Under the pieces are notes generated by a model, which saw only the letters and a program-made list of their open reading frames with translations, was not told where the DNA came from and searched no databases. A DNA stretch of 64,000 nucleotides from Falsihalocynthiibacter sp042445055 (GTDB lineage Bacteria; Pseudomonadota; Alphaproteobacteria; Rhodobacterales; Rhodobacteraceae): the NCBI RefSeq assembly GCF_042445055.1, contig NZ_CP170339.1:2914001-2978000 (forward strand), read 5' to 3'. This document shows positions 32,762-41,614 of the stretch, in pieces (the first letter of the stretch is position 1; every line of letters starts with the position of its first letter). Both the position numbers and the translations under genes were made by a program.

Positions 32762-33937
32762 ATGTCTCACGTTGTTATCGCCTCTGCCGCCCGAACCGCC
32801 GTCGGCAGCTTTGGCGGATCATTTGCTAACACCCCTGCCCACGATCTCGGTGCAACTGTCCTTGAAGCTCTCGTTGAACGCGCAGGGGTCGAAAAAGGCG
32901 AAATTTCCGAGACGATATTGGGACAGGTGCTAACAGCAGGACAGGGTCAGAATCCCGCCCGCCAAGCGCACATCAACGCTGGCTTCCCTCAAGAATCAGC
33001 CGCATGGGGAATCAACCAAGTCTGTGGCTCCGGCCTCCGCGCCATCGCGCTCGGTGCACAGCATATCTTGCTTGGCGATGCAGATATCGTCGCAGCGGGC
33101 GGCCAAGAAAACATGTCTATGTCTCCGCATGTTGCCAACCTTCGCAAGGGCCAGAAAATGGGCGACATGCAATTCATCGACAGCATGATCCGCGACGGTC
33201 TCTGGGATGCATTCAACAACTATCACATGGGCACCACTGCCGAAAACGTTGCCAAGAAATGGGAAATCACGCGCGAAGCGCAGGATGAATTTGCCGTCGC
33301 GAGCCAAAACAAAGCTGAAGCCGCGCAGAAGGCAGGTAAATTCATTGATGAAATCGTGCCGTTTATCGTCAAATCCCGCCGCGGCGATACGACAGTTGAT
33401 GCTGACGAATACATCCGTCATGGCGCAACTATGGAAGCGATGCAAAAGCTTCGCCCAGCGTTTGACCGCGAGGGATCGGTTACGGCTGCGAACGCCTCTG
33501 GCCTGAACGACGGTGCGGCGGGCGCTCTCTTGATGAGTGCCGCGAACGCCGAAAAGCGTGGCATCGAACCACTCGCACGCATCGCTGGGTACGCAACTGC
33601 TGGCCTCGACCCTGCAATTATGGGTGTGGGCCCCGTGCATGCGAGCAAGAAAGCCCTAAGCAAAGCGGGCTGGACGGTTGATGATTTGGACCTCGTCGAA
33701 GCAAACGAAGCCTTTGCCGCACAAGCATGTGCCGTGAATAAGGAAATGGGCTGGGATCCCGCGATCGTGAACGTCAACGGCGGCGCAATCGCCATCGGAC
33801 ACCCAATCGGCGCGTCTGGTGCGCGGGTTTTGAACACTCTGCTCTTTGAAATGAAGCGACGCGGCGCGAAAAAAGGTCTTGCGACACTTTGTATCGGCGG
33901 TGGCATGGGAGTTGCTCTTTGCCTCGAGCGCGACTAG
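32762..33937 (+). CDS. phaA: Acetyl-CoA acetyltransferase (beta-ketothiolase)
   Basis: 391 residues from ATG 32762. Catalytic residues are Cys88 (NQVCGSGLRA), the late His in IAIGHPIGASG, and the second Cys in TLCIGGGMGV. It condenses two acetyl-CoA to acetoacetyl-CoA, first step of polyhydroxybutyrate synthesis and entry to the ethylmalonyl-CoA pathway. phaB follows after a strong hairpin. Confidence 0.95.
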   Translation: MSHVVIASAARTAVGSFGGSFANTPAHDLGATVLEALVERAGVEKGEISETILGQVLTAGQGQNPARQAHINAGFPQESAAWGINQVCGSGLRAIALGAQHILLGDADIVAAGGQENMSMSPHVANLRKGQKMGDMQFIDSMIRDGLWDAFNNYHMGTTAENVAKKWEITREAQDEFAVASQNKAEAAQKAGKFIDEIVPFIVKSRRGDTTVDADEYIRHGATMEAMQKLRPAFDREGSVTAANASGLNDGAAGALLMSAANAEKRGIEPLARIAGYATAGLDPAIMGVGPVHASKKALSKAGWTVDDLDLVEANEAFAAQACAVNKEMGWDPAIVNVNGGAIAIGHPIGASGARVLNTLLFEMKRRGAKKGLATLCIGGGMGVALCLERD

Positions 33938-33945
33938 CGTGAAAT

Positions 33946-33972
33946 TATGCGCGCAATAAAATTGCGCGCATA
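33946..33972. terminator. Perfect 12-bp hairpin between phaA and phaB
   Basis: TATGCGCGCAAT (33946-33957), a three-base AAA loop, and ATTGCGCGCATA (33961-33972) make a perfect stem. No T-run follows on either strand, so it may be an attenuator, a processing or stability element, or a protein-binding palindrome rather than a full terminator. Confidence 0.6.
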
Positions 33973-34013
33973 CCTAAGTTAATTGCCAAATGTGATATTA
34001 AGGAAGTCTAAAT

Positions 34014-34736
34014 ATGAGCAGAGTAGCACTCGTTACTGGCGGAACACGTGGGATCGGCGCGGCCATTGCAATCGCGCTTAAGGGCGAAGGATATACCGTT
34101 GCCTCCAACTATGCGGGCAATGATGAAGCGGCGAAGAAATTCTCCGATGATACGGGCATCGCAACCTATAAGTGGTCTGTTGCAGATTACGACGCCTGCG
34201 CGGAAGGTATCGCCAAAGTCGAAGCCGAGCTTGGGCCGGTAGAAATTCTTGTGAACAACGCTGGCATCACACGCGATGCGATGTTCCACAAAATCACGCG
34301 CGAACAGTGGAAAGAAGTTATCGACACCAACCTTTCGGGCGTATTCAACATGACGCATCCGGTTTGGTCAGGGATGCGGGACCGCAGCTTTGGACGCATT
34401 ATCAATATCAGCTCCATCAACGGCCAAAAGGGCCAAATGGGACAAGCCAACTACTCTGCCGCAAAAGCCGGAGACCTTGGCCTCACCAAATCCCTTGCGC
34501 AGGAAGGTGCATTCAAAGGCATCACTGTGAACGCGATCTGCCCAGGATATATTGCAACCGAAATGGTGATGGCCGTTCCTGAAAAAGTGCGCGATAGCAT
34601 CATTTCGCAAATCCCCGTTGGACGTTTGGGTGAGGCAGAAGAAATTGCACGCTGTGTTGTTTTCCTTGCTTCGGACGACGCAGGGTTTGTGACCGGATCG
34701 ACAATCACGGCCAACGGCGGGCAATACTTCATCTAA
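34014..34736 (+). CDS. phaB: Acetoacetyl-CoA reductase
   Basis: 240 residues, a short-chain dehydrogenase. TGGTRGIGAAIA for NADP binding, NNAGITRD, Ser-Tyr-Lys catalytic set in INISSINGQKGQMGQANYSAAK, and a GYIATEMV loop identify PhaB. It reduces acetoacetyl-CoA to (R)-3-hydroxybutyryl-CoA with NADPH. A phaC synthase is not in the window. RBS AAGGA is seven bases upstream. Confidence 0.95.
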   Translation: MSRVALVTGGTRGIGAAIAIALKGEGYTVASNYAGNDEAAKKFSDDTGIATYKWSVADYDACAEGIAKVEAELGPVEILVNNAGITRDAMFHKITREQWKEVIDTNLSGVFNMTHPVWSGMRDRSFGRIINISSINGQKGQMGQANYSAAKAGDLGLTKSLAQEGAFKGITVNAICPGYIATEMVMAVPEKVRDSIISQIPVGRLGEAEEIARCVVFLASDDAGFVTGSTITANGGQYFI

Positions 34737-34761
34737 CCCCTCCGGAGACACAGGAACGGAA

Positions 34762-35652
34762 ATGCAGAAACGACGTGCGACGATCGTTGGCTTCACGGCC
34801 ATTCTTCTCTGGTCGTTTCTGGCCGTATTTACTGTTGGAAGTGCGCCGATGCCGCCGCTTCAACTCAACGCGATTTGCTTCGCGATCTCGGGCTTCATTG
34901 GCCTGATCTGGGTTTCTCGTGGCATTGGTTTTTCCGCGCTGCGCACTGTCAGTTGGAAAATTTACGCCTTTGGAACGCTCGGGCTATTTGGATACCACTT
35001 CTTATATTTTTCAGCCCTTCGCCTTGCGCCTCCTGCCGAAGCGGGCCTTATCGCATATCTCTGGCCGTTGCTCATTGTCCTCTTCAGCGGACTTCTTCCA
35101 GAGGAACAGCTCAAGCGTCAGCATATCGTCGGTGCGGTACTTGGATTTACCGGCGCAGCAATTCTGATTGGCAACGGCGCGTCAATGTCGGTCACCGCCC
35201 TCCCCGGCTATGCGCTTGCGCTCGCATGTGCGATTACATGGTCCGGATATTCCGTCATATCGCGGAAGCTCGGGGGCGCACCAACAGAAACCGTCGCGAT
35301 ATTCTGCGTTCTGACTGCTCTGTTTTCCCTCATTGCGCACTTTGCATTTGAAACAACATACTGGCCAAGCGAGCCAGTAACTTGGTTGTCGATAGTCGCG
35401 CTTGGCCTCGGGCCCGTCGGAATTGCATTCTACACTTGGGATATTGGCATGAAAAAAGGTGACATCCAACTTCTGGGTGTCACCTCATATGCCGCACCGG
35501 TCATATCAACCTGCGTTCTCGTATTGGCAGGCGTTACGCAAGCGAGTTGGCCTTTGGCCGTCTCTGCTGCGTTGATAACACTCGGCGCTGTTATTGCCGC
35601 CCGCACAAATTCACGGAATACCGATTCAGAATTGACGGGCGGGGATATCTAG
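34762..35652 (+). CDS. DMT/EamA family transporter (YddG-like)
   Basis: 296 residues with ten predicted membrane helices in two EamA repeats, for example ATIVGFTAILLWSFLAVFTV at the start and VSAALITLGAVIAA at the end. AEAGLIAYLWPLLIVLFSGLL marks the end of repeat one. The N-terminal repeat looks like the YddG amino-acid exporter group, but substrate is uncertain. It is 25 bases after phaB. Its TAG overlaps the convergent DUF465 stop. Confidence 0.78.
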   Translation: MQKRRATIVGFTAILLWSFLAVFTVGSAPMPPLQLNAICFAISGFIGLIWVSRGIGFSALRTVSWKIYAFGTLGLFGYHFLYFSALRLAPPAEAGLIAYLWPLLIVLFSGLLPEEQLKRQHIVGAVLGFTGAAILIGNGASMSVTALPGYALALACAITWSGYSVISRKLGGAPTETVAIFCVLTALFSLIAHFAFETTYWPSEPVTWLSIVALGLGPVGIAFYTWDIGMKKGDIQLLGVTSYAAPVISTCVLVLAGVTQASWPLAVSAALITLGAVIAARTNSRNTDSELTGGDI

Positions 35653-35816
35653 GCCTGTGAAAGACGATTAATTTCTTCTTTCAGGCGCAGCTTCTTCTTT
35701 TTCATGGAAGCGATGACAAGTTCGTCAGCAGATGGACTTTTCTGAGCCATCTCGACGTCGTTAGAAAGAGTTTGATGTTTTTTCCGGAGCTCATTCAAAT
35801 GCGAACTCATGGTCAT
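35649..35816 (-). CDS. YdcH-like DUF465 protein
   Basis: 55 residues read directly from the minus strand, below normal ORF cut-offs: MTMSSHLNELRKKHQ at the start, and MKKKKLRLKEEINRLS at the end. Helical, charged, with the HxxLxxEHxxL-like register of DUF465/YdcH. GGAG sits 7 bases before the ATG at 35816. Function is unknown. Confidence 0.8.
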   Translation of the reverse strand: MTMSSHLNELRKKHQTLSNDVEMAQKSPSADELVIASMKKKKLRLKEEINRLSQA

Positions 35817-35951
35817 AGTCGTACTCCTTGTGTCTAAAAGTATCCAACTTCTTCAGCAAAGCACAGGACCGGTCATATGTCACGTAGATTACACATTCAT
35901 CGGCTATCCTCCGCCAATTTTTAATTCAAGCGTTGGAGGCTTAATATTTTC

Positions 35952-36704
35952 CTAACGTGGTGGAAATTCTAGCGCCGCTCCATCGCGCAAGATGCGCTTC
36001 ACTTCTGGACGATAGCTGTCTTGGTCTGTGGTGTGCGCGGCACCCTGATGAAGGATAAGAGGCGCGTGCATCATGAACTCTGCACGCCCTCCTTTTCGGG
36101 CGCGCAGCAGAAACCGTTGTGGACGTCGCCCTTCGCGCGCGCAGACCGGCAAGACCTCCAGACTGCCTAGTACGGGGAGTGCTGCCGCAAGGACTTCGGG
36201 CAATCTTTCAATATCCTGAATCAGAGAAAACACACCCTTGGGCCGCAAACGCTTGGCCGCTATTTCAATCCATCGCGCGAGCGGGGTTTCCTCGGTGAAT
36301 GCGGTTTCTCGTCCACGATCACCAGATTTTTTCCGCCGTTTCTCAAGGTAGTACGGCGGATTGGCGAGCACATGATGATATTGCACATCCCGTATCGCAA
36401 GCGGCAAATCATCGAGATCCGCGGTCACGACCGTAACCGCCCCTTGCGCGTTTTCACGTGCCAGCTCGGCATAGTCTGGCTGTATCTCAACCCCTGTCAA
36501 TTGAAGCCCCGGAACACGCGCGTTCAAACACAGAAGCGCCGCTCCAACTCCGCATCCCAGCTCAAGAACACTTTCTGAGGATTGCGCCGGAACCGAAGCC
36601 GCAAGCAGCACCGCATCAGGCCCCGCGCGGTAGCCGACCGCTGGTTGCTTAAGGGTAAGTTTCCCGCCAAGAAACGAGTCGTTTGTTACGGATGGAAATC
36701 CCAT
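35952..36704 (-). CDS. TrmN6-like tRNA1(Val) adenine-N6 methyltransferase
   Basis: 250 residues. SAM-binding LELGCGVGAALLCL and the N6-adenine motif NPPYY (HHVLANPPYYLEK) are clear. The FLGGKLTLKQP and GYRAGPDAVLLA lead is typical of the TrmN6 (YfiC) group, which methylates A37 of valine tRNA. The start codon directly follows the DUF2007 stop with no spacing, so both are one transcriptional unit. Confidence 0.85.
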   Translation of the reverse strand: MGFPSVTNDSFLGGKLTLKQPAVGYRAGPDAVLLAASVPAQSSESVLELGCGVGAALLCLNARVPGLQLTGVEIQPDYAELARENAQGAVTVVTADLDDLPLAIRDVQYHHVLANPPYYLEKRRKKSGDRGRETAFTEETPLARWIEIAAKRLRPKGVFSLIQDIERLPEVLAAALPVLGSLEVLPVCAREGRRPQRFLLRARKGGRAEFMMHAPLILHQGAAHTTDQDSYRPEVKRILRDGAALEFPPR

Positions 36705-36920
36705 TCATTCACTCAACGAAACATCATTATCACGCAGAATCGCAGCCGCCATAAAATGATCCCGATCGCGAACCATCAGGCGGCGCGGCAAAATGCCTAT
36801 CGAACCTTCTAGTACGCTAATATTTACGTCCATTTCAAAGCAGTCTATACCCTCTCCTTGAAGAAGGGCTTGCGCGAAGGCGATCACAGTGGGATCGTTG
36901 GTTTTCAAAAGCTCTTTCAT
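36705..36920 (-). CDS. DUF2007 domain-containing protein
   Basis: 71 residues from ATG 36920. Sequence KTNDPTVIAFAQALLQGEGIDCFEMD and GSIGILPRRLMV match DUF2007, a small alpha/beta domain thought to act in signalling. Directly abuts trmN6-like downstream. The longer frame to 36998 overlaps the divergent polyprenyl synthase gene and is rejected. Confidence 0.8.
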   Translation of the reverse strand: MKELLKTNDPTVIAFAQALLQGEGIDCFEMDVNISVLEGSIGILPRRLMVRDRDHFMAAAILRDNDVSLSE

Positions 36921-36976
36921 AGCCAAGGACTTAAGCCTTTGCTGACCAAATTGTCGAGAGGGATGACGACAGCGTG

Positions 36977-37975
36977 ATGGTACTGGATGAAACTGCAATC
37001 AAGCCGCATGAACGCCTGAGCGCTGCCCTTGAAGCCGAACTAGAGGCCGTAAACACTCTGATTCGCGAGCGAATGGCCTCGGAACATGCGCCGCGTATTC
37101 CCGAAGTTACCGCGCATTTGGTGGAAGCGGGCGGAAAGCGACTTCGGCCGATGCTTACGCTCGCGTCCGCCAAAATCTGCGGCTACAAGGGGCCGTACCA
37201 TATTCATTTGGCCGCGACCGTTGAGTTCATTCACACTGCGACGCTCTTGCATGACGACGTCGTAGACGAAAGCGGCCAGCGCCGCGGACGCCCGACAGCG
37301 AATCTGCTGTGGGATAACAAATCGAGTATCCTTGTCGGCGATTACCTCTTTGCTCGCAGCTTCCAGCTTATGGTTGAAACGGGTTCGATGAGGGCGCTCG
37401 ACATTCTGGCGAACGCCTCTGCGACTATCGCCGAGGGTGAAGTTCTGCAACTTACCGCGGCGCAGGATTTGGCGACAACCGAAGAAATCTATTTCAAGGT
37501 CATTCGCGGGAAAACAGCGGCGCTCTTCTCGGCGGCGACAGAAGTCGGTGGCGTTATTGCGGACGCGTCTGCTGATCAAACACAGGCGCTATTTGACTAT
37601 GGTGACGCGCTTGGCGTGTGCTTCCAGATCGTGGATGATCTGCTCGATTACTGGGGTAGTGATGCGACAGGCAAGAACATTGGCGATGATTTCCGTGAGC
37701 GCAAACTCACGCTGCCTGTGATCAAAGCCGTTGCCCATGCCGATGCCGAAGAACGCGCATTCTGGACCCGCACCATTGAAAAAGGCGACCAGCAAGACGG
37801 CGACCTCGCGACCGCGCTTGAACTTCTCGCTAAGCACAACGCCCTCGAAGAAACCCGCAGGGAAGCGCTTCAGTGGTCCAAACGCGCAAAATCTGCGCTG
37901 GCAAAGCTACCGAACGACCCAATCCGCGCTATGCTCTCGGACATCGCGGATTATGTGGTCGCTCGGATCAACTAG
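36977..37975 (+). CDS. Trans-polyprenyl diphosphate synthase (ubiquinone side chain)
   Basis: 332 residues. Both aspartate-rich motifs are present: LLHDDVVDESG (DDxxD) and VDDLLDYWG. Also GGKRLRPML near 55 and KTAALFSAATE. It elongates isoprenyl diphosphate, most likely to the decaprenyl tail of UQ-10. A GTG one codon earlier (36974) is an alternative start. It is divergent from DUF2007 with 56 bases between starts; its TAG overlaps the TPP-enzyme stop. Confidence 0.9.
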   Translation: MVLDETAIKPHERLSAALEAELEAVNTLIRERMASEHAPRIPEVTAHLVEAGGKRLRPMLTLASAKICGYKGPYHIHLAATVEFIHTATLLHDDVVDESGQRRGRPTANLLWDNKSSILVGDYLFARSFQLMVETGSMRALDILANASATIAEGEVLQLTAAQDLATTEEIYFKVIRGKTAALFSAATEVGGVIADASADQTQALFDYGDALGVCFQIVDDLLDYWGSDATGKNIGDDFRERKLTLPVIKAVAHADAEERAFWTRTIEKGDQQDGDLATALELLAKHNALEETRREALQWSKRAKSALAKLPNDPIRAMLSDIADYVVARIN

Positions 37976-39624
37976 GACTGAGCACGCTCTCTGATCTGAC
38001 TCAGCGTTGCACTTGGCGCGAGCGCCTCACTATCGAGCCTTAGCTCAATAATTGCTGCCGTATCGCTCGCTATTGCGCGCTCTAGTGCTGCGGGAAAATC
38101 CTCGGTTCGTGTGACACACTCGCCATGACCGCCATACGCCTTTGCAAGCGCGACAAAGTCGGGATTGTGCAAGTTGGTGCCAGAAACGCGCGCCGGATAG
38201 TGCATCTCTTGGTGCATGCGAATTGTTCCGTAGCGGCCGTTATTGGCGACGATGGTGATGACTTTAGCGCCGTACTGCATTGCCGTCGAAAACTCGTTGC
38301 ACGTCATCTGAAAGCAGCCATCACCCGCAAGGCAAACCACGGTTTTTGCAGGATTGGAAATAGCCGCGGAGATTGCGGCGGGAAATCCGTATCCCATGCT
38401 GCCAGAGGTCGGTGCCAACTGTGTCCCATGCTTTTTGTAAGCGAAGTAACGGTGCAGAAACGCGGCGTAGTTTCCCGCACCATTGGTAAGGATCGCATCA
38501 TCAGGAAGCGTGCGCGAGAGGTGCGCAATAACTTCCTCCATCTTCACATCGCCCGGCGTTTCTTGTGGGGTCAGCCAAGCTTCATAGTCTGCCCTTGCTT
38601 TGGACCGCCACGCCGCCCAATCACCATCGATAGACGGTGCCTCGGCTAGCGCCGCGATAACGTTGCGCGGATCAGCCACAAGCGAGATATCTGGGCGATA
38701 TACCTGCCCAAGACTGTCGGGATCAGGATGCACATGAATAATGCGCGGCTTAACATTCGCAGGATCGACAGACGTATAACCAGAGGTCGCAATATCCCCC
38801 AGTCGCGCGCCCAGAACAATCAACAGATCAGCATCCATCAGGTTTTGCTTAAGTGCGGGATTAATCCCGACGTTCAAATCGCCGACATAATTTGGATGAC
38901 GATTGTCAATGTAATCTTGTCGACGGAAATCCACGGCGACGGGCAGATTGGATGCTTCTGCGAATTTTGCGATATGGTCGGCGCTATCTTGTGACCATTG
39001 GCTCCCGCCAAGGATAACGAGCGGACGTTGCGCGCCCGATATCTCCTGACGAATTGTGGCAATAGAACTTGGCGCGACATCTCTCAGGTTCTCTCCCATT
39101 GCGCCGATGTCTGGCACATCTGCCTTTCCGCTTAGCATATCCTCAGGAAGGGCGATGACCACAGGACCAGGCCGTCCAGAAGTCGCCACATGAAACGCGC
39201 GGCTGATGTATTCGGGGATGCGTTCGATTTGGTCAACTTCGGTCACCCATTTCGCGATCCCGCCGAACATGGCGCGGTAGTCGACCTCTTGGAACGCCTC
39301 CCGGTCGCGGTGGGCCCGTGCGATTTGGCCAACGAAAAGTATCATCGGCGTGCTATCCTGACGCGCGACGTGGACGCCGGCTGATGCGTTTGTCGCACCG
39401 GGGCCGCGCGTAACGAATGCGATGCCCGGCTTTCCCGTCAATTTACCTTGGGCCTCCGCCATCATGGCCGCGCCGCCTTCTTGGCGACAGACGTGGTTGG
39501 TAATTCCACTTTCGTACAAACCATCGAGCGCCGCTAGAAAACTCTCTCCCGGCACAGAGAATACACGCTCCACTCCCTGAGCGAGCAATTGATCAACGAG
39601 TATTTCTCCACCATGACGCATCAT
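37972..39624 (-). CDS. Thiamine-diphosphate-dependent enzyme (acetolactate-synthase-like)
   Basis: 550 residues with the three-domain plan of the acetolactate synthase family: FSVPGESFLAALDGL and the Glu region RQEGGAAMMAEAQGK in the first, a Rossmann middle (RPLVILGGSQWS), and the C-terminal ThDP motif GDGCFQMTCNE with NN 25 to 30 residues on. It lacks an adjacent ilvH small subunit, so a catabolic or different decarboxylase role is likely; substrate unknown. Confidence 0.82.
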   Translation of the reverse strand: MMRHGGEILVDQLLAQGVERVFSVPGESFLAALDGLYESGITNHVCRQEGGAAMMAEAQGKLTGKPGIAFVTRGPGATNASAGVHVARQDSTPMILFVGQIARAHRDREAFQEVDYRAMFGGIAKWVTEVDQIERIPEYISRAFHVATSGRPGPVVIALPEDMLSGKADVPDIGAMGENLRDVAPSSIATIRQEISGAQRPLVILGGSQWSQDSADHIAKFAEASNLPVAVDFRRQDYIDNRHPNYVGDLNVGINPALKQNLMDADLLIVLGARLGDIATSGYTSVDPANVKPRIIHVHPDPDSLGQVYRPDISLVADPRNVIAALAEAPSIDGDWAAWRSKARADYEAWLTPQETPGDVKMEEVIAHLSRTLPDDAILTNGAGNYAAFLHRYFAYKKHGTQLAPTSGSMGYGFPAAISAAISNPAKTVVCLAGDGCFQMTCNEFSTAMQYGAKVITIVANNGRYGTIRMHQEMHYPARVSGTNLHNPDFVALAKAYGGHGECVTRTEDFPAALERAIASDTAAIIELRLDSEALAPSATLSQIRERAQS

Positions 39625-39810
39625 AATTCGCGGCCTTTCTTGTTCCTATGAAGCGGGACTTTGGGTGAGAAACAACCGCGATACAAGCCCCGCTTCGCGG
39701 GAAGCAGTCTCGTGATTAGTTTAATTTCGGGACGATTGAATCAATCGACATAATCGACACGTTTCGCGCCGCGCCGATCACCCATCACTCGTGGTTTCCA
39801 GAGTGTGATT

Positions 39811-40878
39811 TCAAGCGGTTGCCGACCCCAAATTAGCCTCAACGCTGAAGTGATCGGGGATGGCATCGTTGCCCTCCAGCACCAGCGCGGCAAGTGTTTG
39901 CGCAAGCTTAGGAGCCATGCCAAAACCGATTTTGAAGCCACCGTTTGCGATGAAATGTCCATCCCTGTTTGGATATTTTCCGATCATTGGCGCACGCGTG
40001 AACGATCGCGGGCGCGCACTTGCCCATCTTTCAATAACGGGGGCATTCGCGAGTATTGGAAAGGTTTCGAATGCGCGCGCGATGAGATCGTCCAGATGCT
40101 GATCGGTTTCATCTGCTTTCTCAAAATAACGCTCGGTCGTCGAGCCGATTGCCGTTGTCCCGTTCGCGTGCGGCACAACGTATATGCTGTCGGCAAAGAG
40201 CTGGGTTTGATTTGCGCTGGAATACCCCAACAACGCCGCCTGCCCTTTTTCACCGCTGCCAACTTGCGTGCCGAACTCCTCTGAGAGTTGATGCAGCCCG
40301 TCCACGCCCGTCGCCCAGATAACCTTGGTATTTGATGAAACGGGGGTGTAGCGCCCGATAATGATCTCACCCCCCAATCGCGTTACTGCCTGAGCAAGGG
40401 CAAGTGTCGCCAACCGTGGATGCAAACGCGCAGATAGGGTGTCATGAACCAAGAACCCTGTCTTACTTTGGGGTGCCCATCCCACATGATCTTCGTATCG
40501 CACCACATTCCAAGACGCCTCGCCCCGCCAATGTTGCTCGGCGTAGTTCGTGCGTTCGTGAGACAGTTCCAGTATCCGCGGCGTATTTATTGGCTGTAGA
40601 CGACCAACACGTTCATACCCCGTAACAAGGCCCGAGTCCGCCTCGACGCCACGCCAAAAACCCTCGGCCATCAGCAAGCTTTCAAGCTGAAATTGCTTCT
40701 TGTCGTCCCAGCGTTCAGGAGTATGCGGCGCAAGCGCCCCCACAAGGCCGCCGCTTGCGCCCGCGCCGACGGCTGTTTTCTCGACAACCTGCACTTTGGC
40801 ACCCGCCTTTGCACAGACGTAAGCAACCGAAAGCCCGAATGCGCCCGCTCCCATCACCGTGATTTCTGGCATTGCCAT
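39811..40878 (-). CDS. FAD-dependent oxidoreductase, DAO family (MnmC oxidoreductase-like)
   Basis: 355 residues from ATG 40878 (GGAGAAGG upstream; an ATG at 40872 is also possible). FAD dinucleotide motif GAGAFGLSVAYVCAKAGAK, then ASGGLVGALAPHTPERW and a C-terminal NGGFKIGFGMAPKLAQTLAAL. The DAO fold also forms the oxidoreductase half of MnmC, which removes the carboxymethyl group of cmnm5s2U34. mnmD, the methyltransferase half, is its divergent neighbour 55 bases away. MnmC-type function is inferred from that; an amino-acid oxidase is the alternative. Confidence 0.7.
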   Translation of the reverse strand: MAMPEITVMGAGAFGLSVAYVCAKAGAKVQVVEKTAVGAGASGGLVGALAPHTPERWDDKKQFQLESLLMAEGFWRGVEADSGLVTGYERVGRLQPINTPRILELSHERTNYAEQHWRGEASWNVVRYEDHVGWAPQSKTGFLVHDTLSARLHPRLATLALAQAVTRLGGEIIIGRYTPVSSNTKVIWATGVDGLHQLSEEFGTQVGSGEKGQAALLGYSSANQTQLFADSIYVVPHANGTTAIGSTTERYFEKADETDQHLDDLIARAFETFPILANAPVIERWASARPRSFTRAPMIGKYPNRDGHFIANGGFKIGFGMAPKLAQTLAALVLEGNDAIPDHFSVEANLGSATA

Positions 40879-40933
40879 GGCGCTCGCCCTTCTCCATTGT
40901 CCATCTTTGCATAGATGTGTAAGGCAATCCCTT

Positions 40934-41614
40934 ATGAAGAACCAGCAAGCAGATTTGGAATGGCGCGACGGCAATATCCCCGTATCGCAACGCTTTGATG
41001 ATCCATACTTTTCTCTCGAAGATGGATTAGCGGAAACGCGCTATGTATTCCTTGAGGGGAATGACCTTCCCGCCCGTTTTCGCGACGGATTTCACATCGC
41101 GGAATTGGGGTTTGGTACGGGCCTCAATCTATGCGCAGCGCTATTGGCGTGGCGTGACGCGGGGATGACCAAACCACTGCGTTTCACTTCATTCGAAGCA
41201 TTTCCAATGACGACCGACGCGATGGAGCGTGCACTGGCGGCATTTCCCGATGTGGCCCAAATCGCGCAACCGCTTCTTGAACAATTGGCAGATGGAAATG
41301 GGACTATCGACCTCCCTGATCTACGTGCAGAGATCATTTACGGCGACGCCCGCGAGACCTTGCCCAATTGGGACGGGCGCGCAGATGCGTGGTTTCTCGA
41401 CGGGTTCTCGCCCGCAAAAAATCCCGAACTTTGGGAGCCGCAGTTGATGAAAGCGGTGGGCGCCCACACGGCGGCGGGCGGCACATGTGCCACATATACC
41501 GCAGCAGGATTTGTCCGTGCGGGTCTCTCCGACGGCGGGTTTAGCGTTAAGCGCATTTCGGGCTTCGGGCGCAAACGCCACATGACCATTGGCACGATAG
41601 AAAGCACCGAATGA
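40934..41614 (+). CDS. mnmD: tRNA (mnm5s2U34)-methyltransferase MnmD
   Basis: 226 residues from ATG 40934. The lead QADLEWRDGNIPVSQRFDDPYFS, the SAM motif ELGFGTGLNLCAA, and DAWFLDGFSPAKNPELW are diagnostic of the MnmC methyltransferase domain, here standing alone. It methylates the nm5 group of wobble uridine 34. Its stop overlaps the EamA start (ATGA). Confidence 0.9.
   Translation: MKNQQADLEWRDGNIPVSQRFDDPYFSLEDGLAETRYVFLEGNDLPARFRDGFHIAELGFGTGLNLCAALLAWRDAGMTKPLRFTSFEAFPMTTDAMERALAAFPDVAQIAQPLLEQLADGNGTIDLPDLRAEIIYGDARETLPNWDGRADAWFLDGFSPAKNPELWEPQLMKAVGAHTAAGGTCATYTAAGFVRAGLSDGGFSVKRISGFGRKRHMTIGTIESTE

Noticed and set aside
36921..36998. Upstream extension of DUF2007 to 36998
   Set aside because: It overlaps the divergent polyprenyl synthase start and adds residues outside the family.
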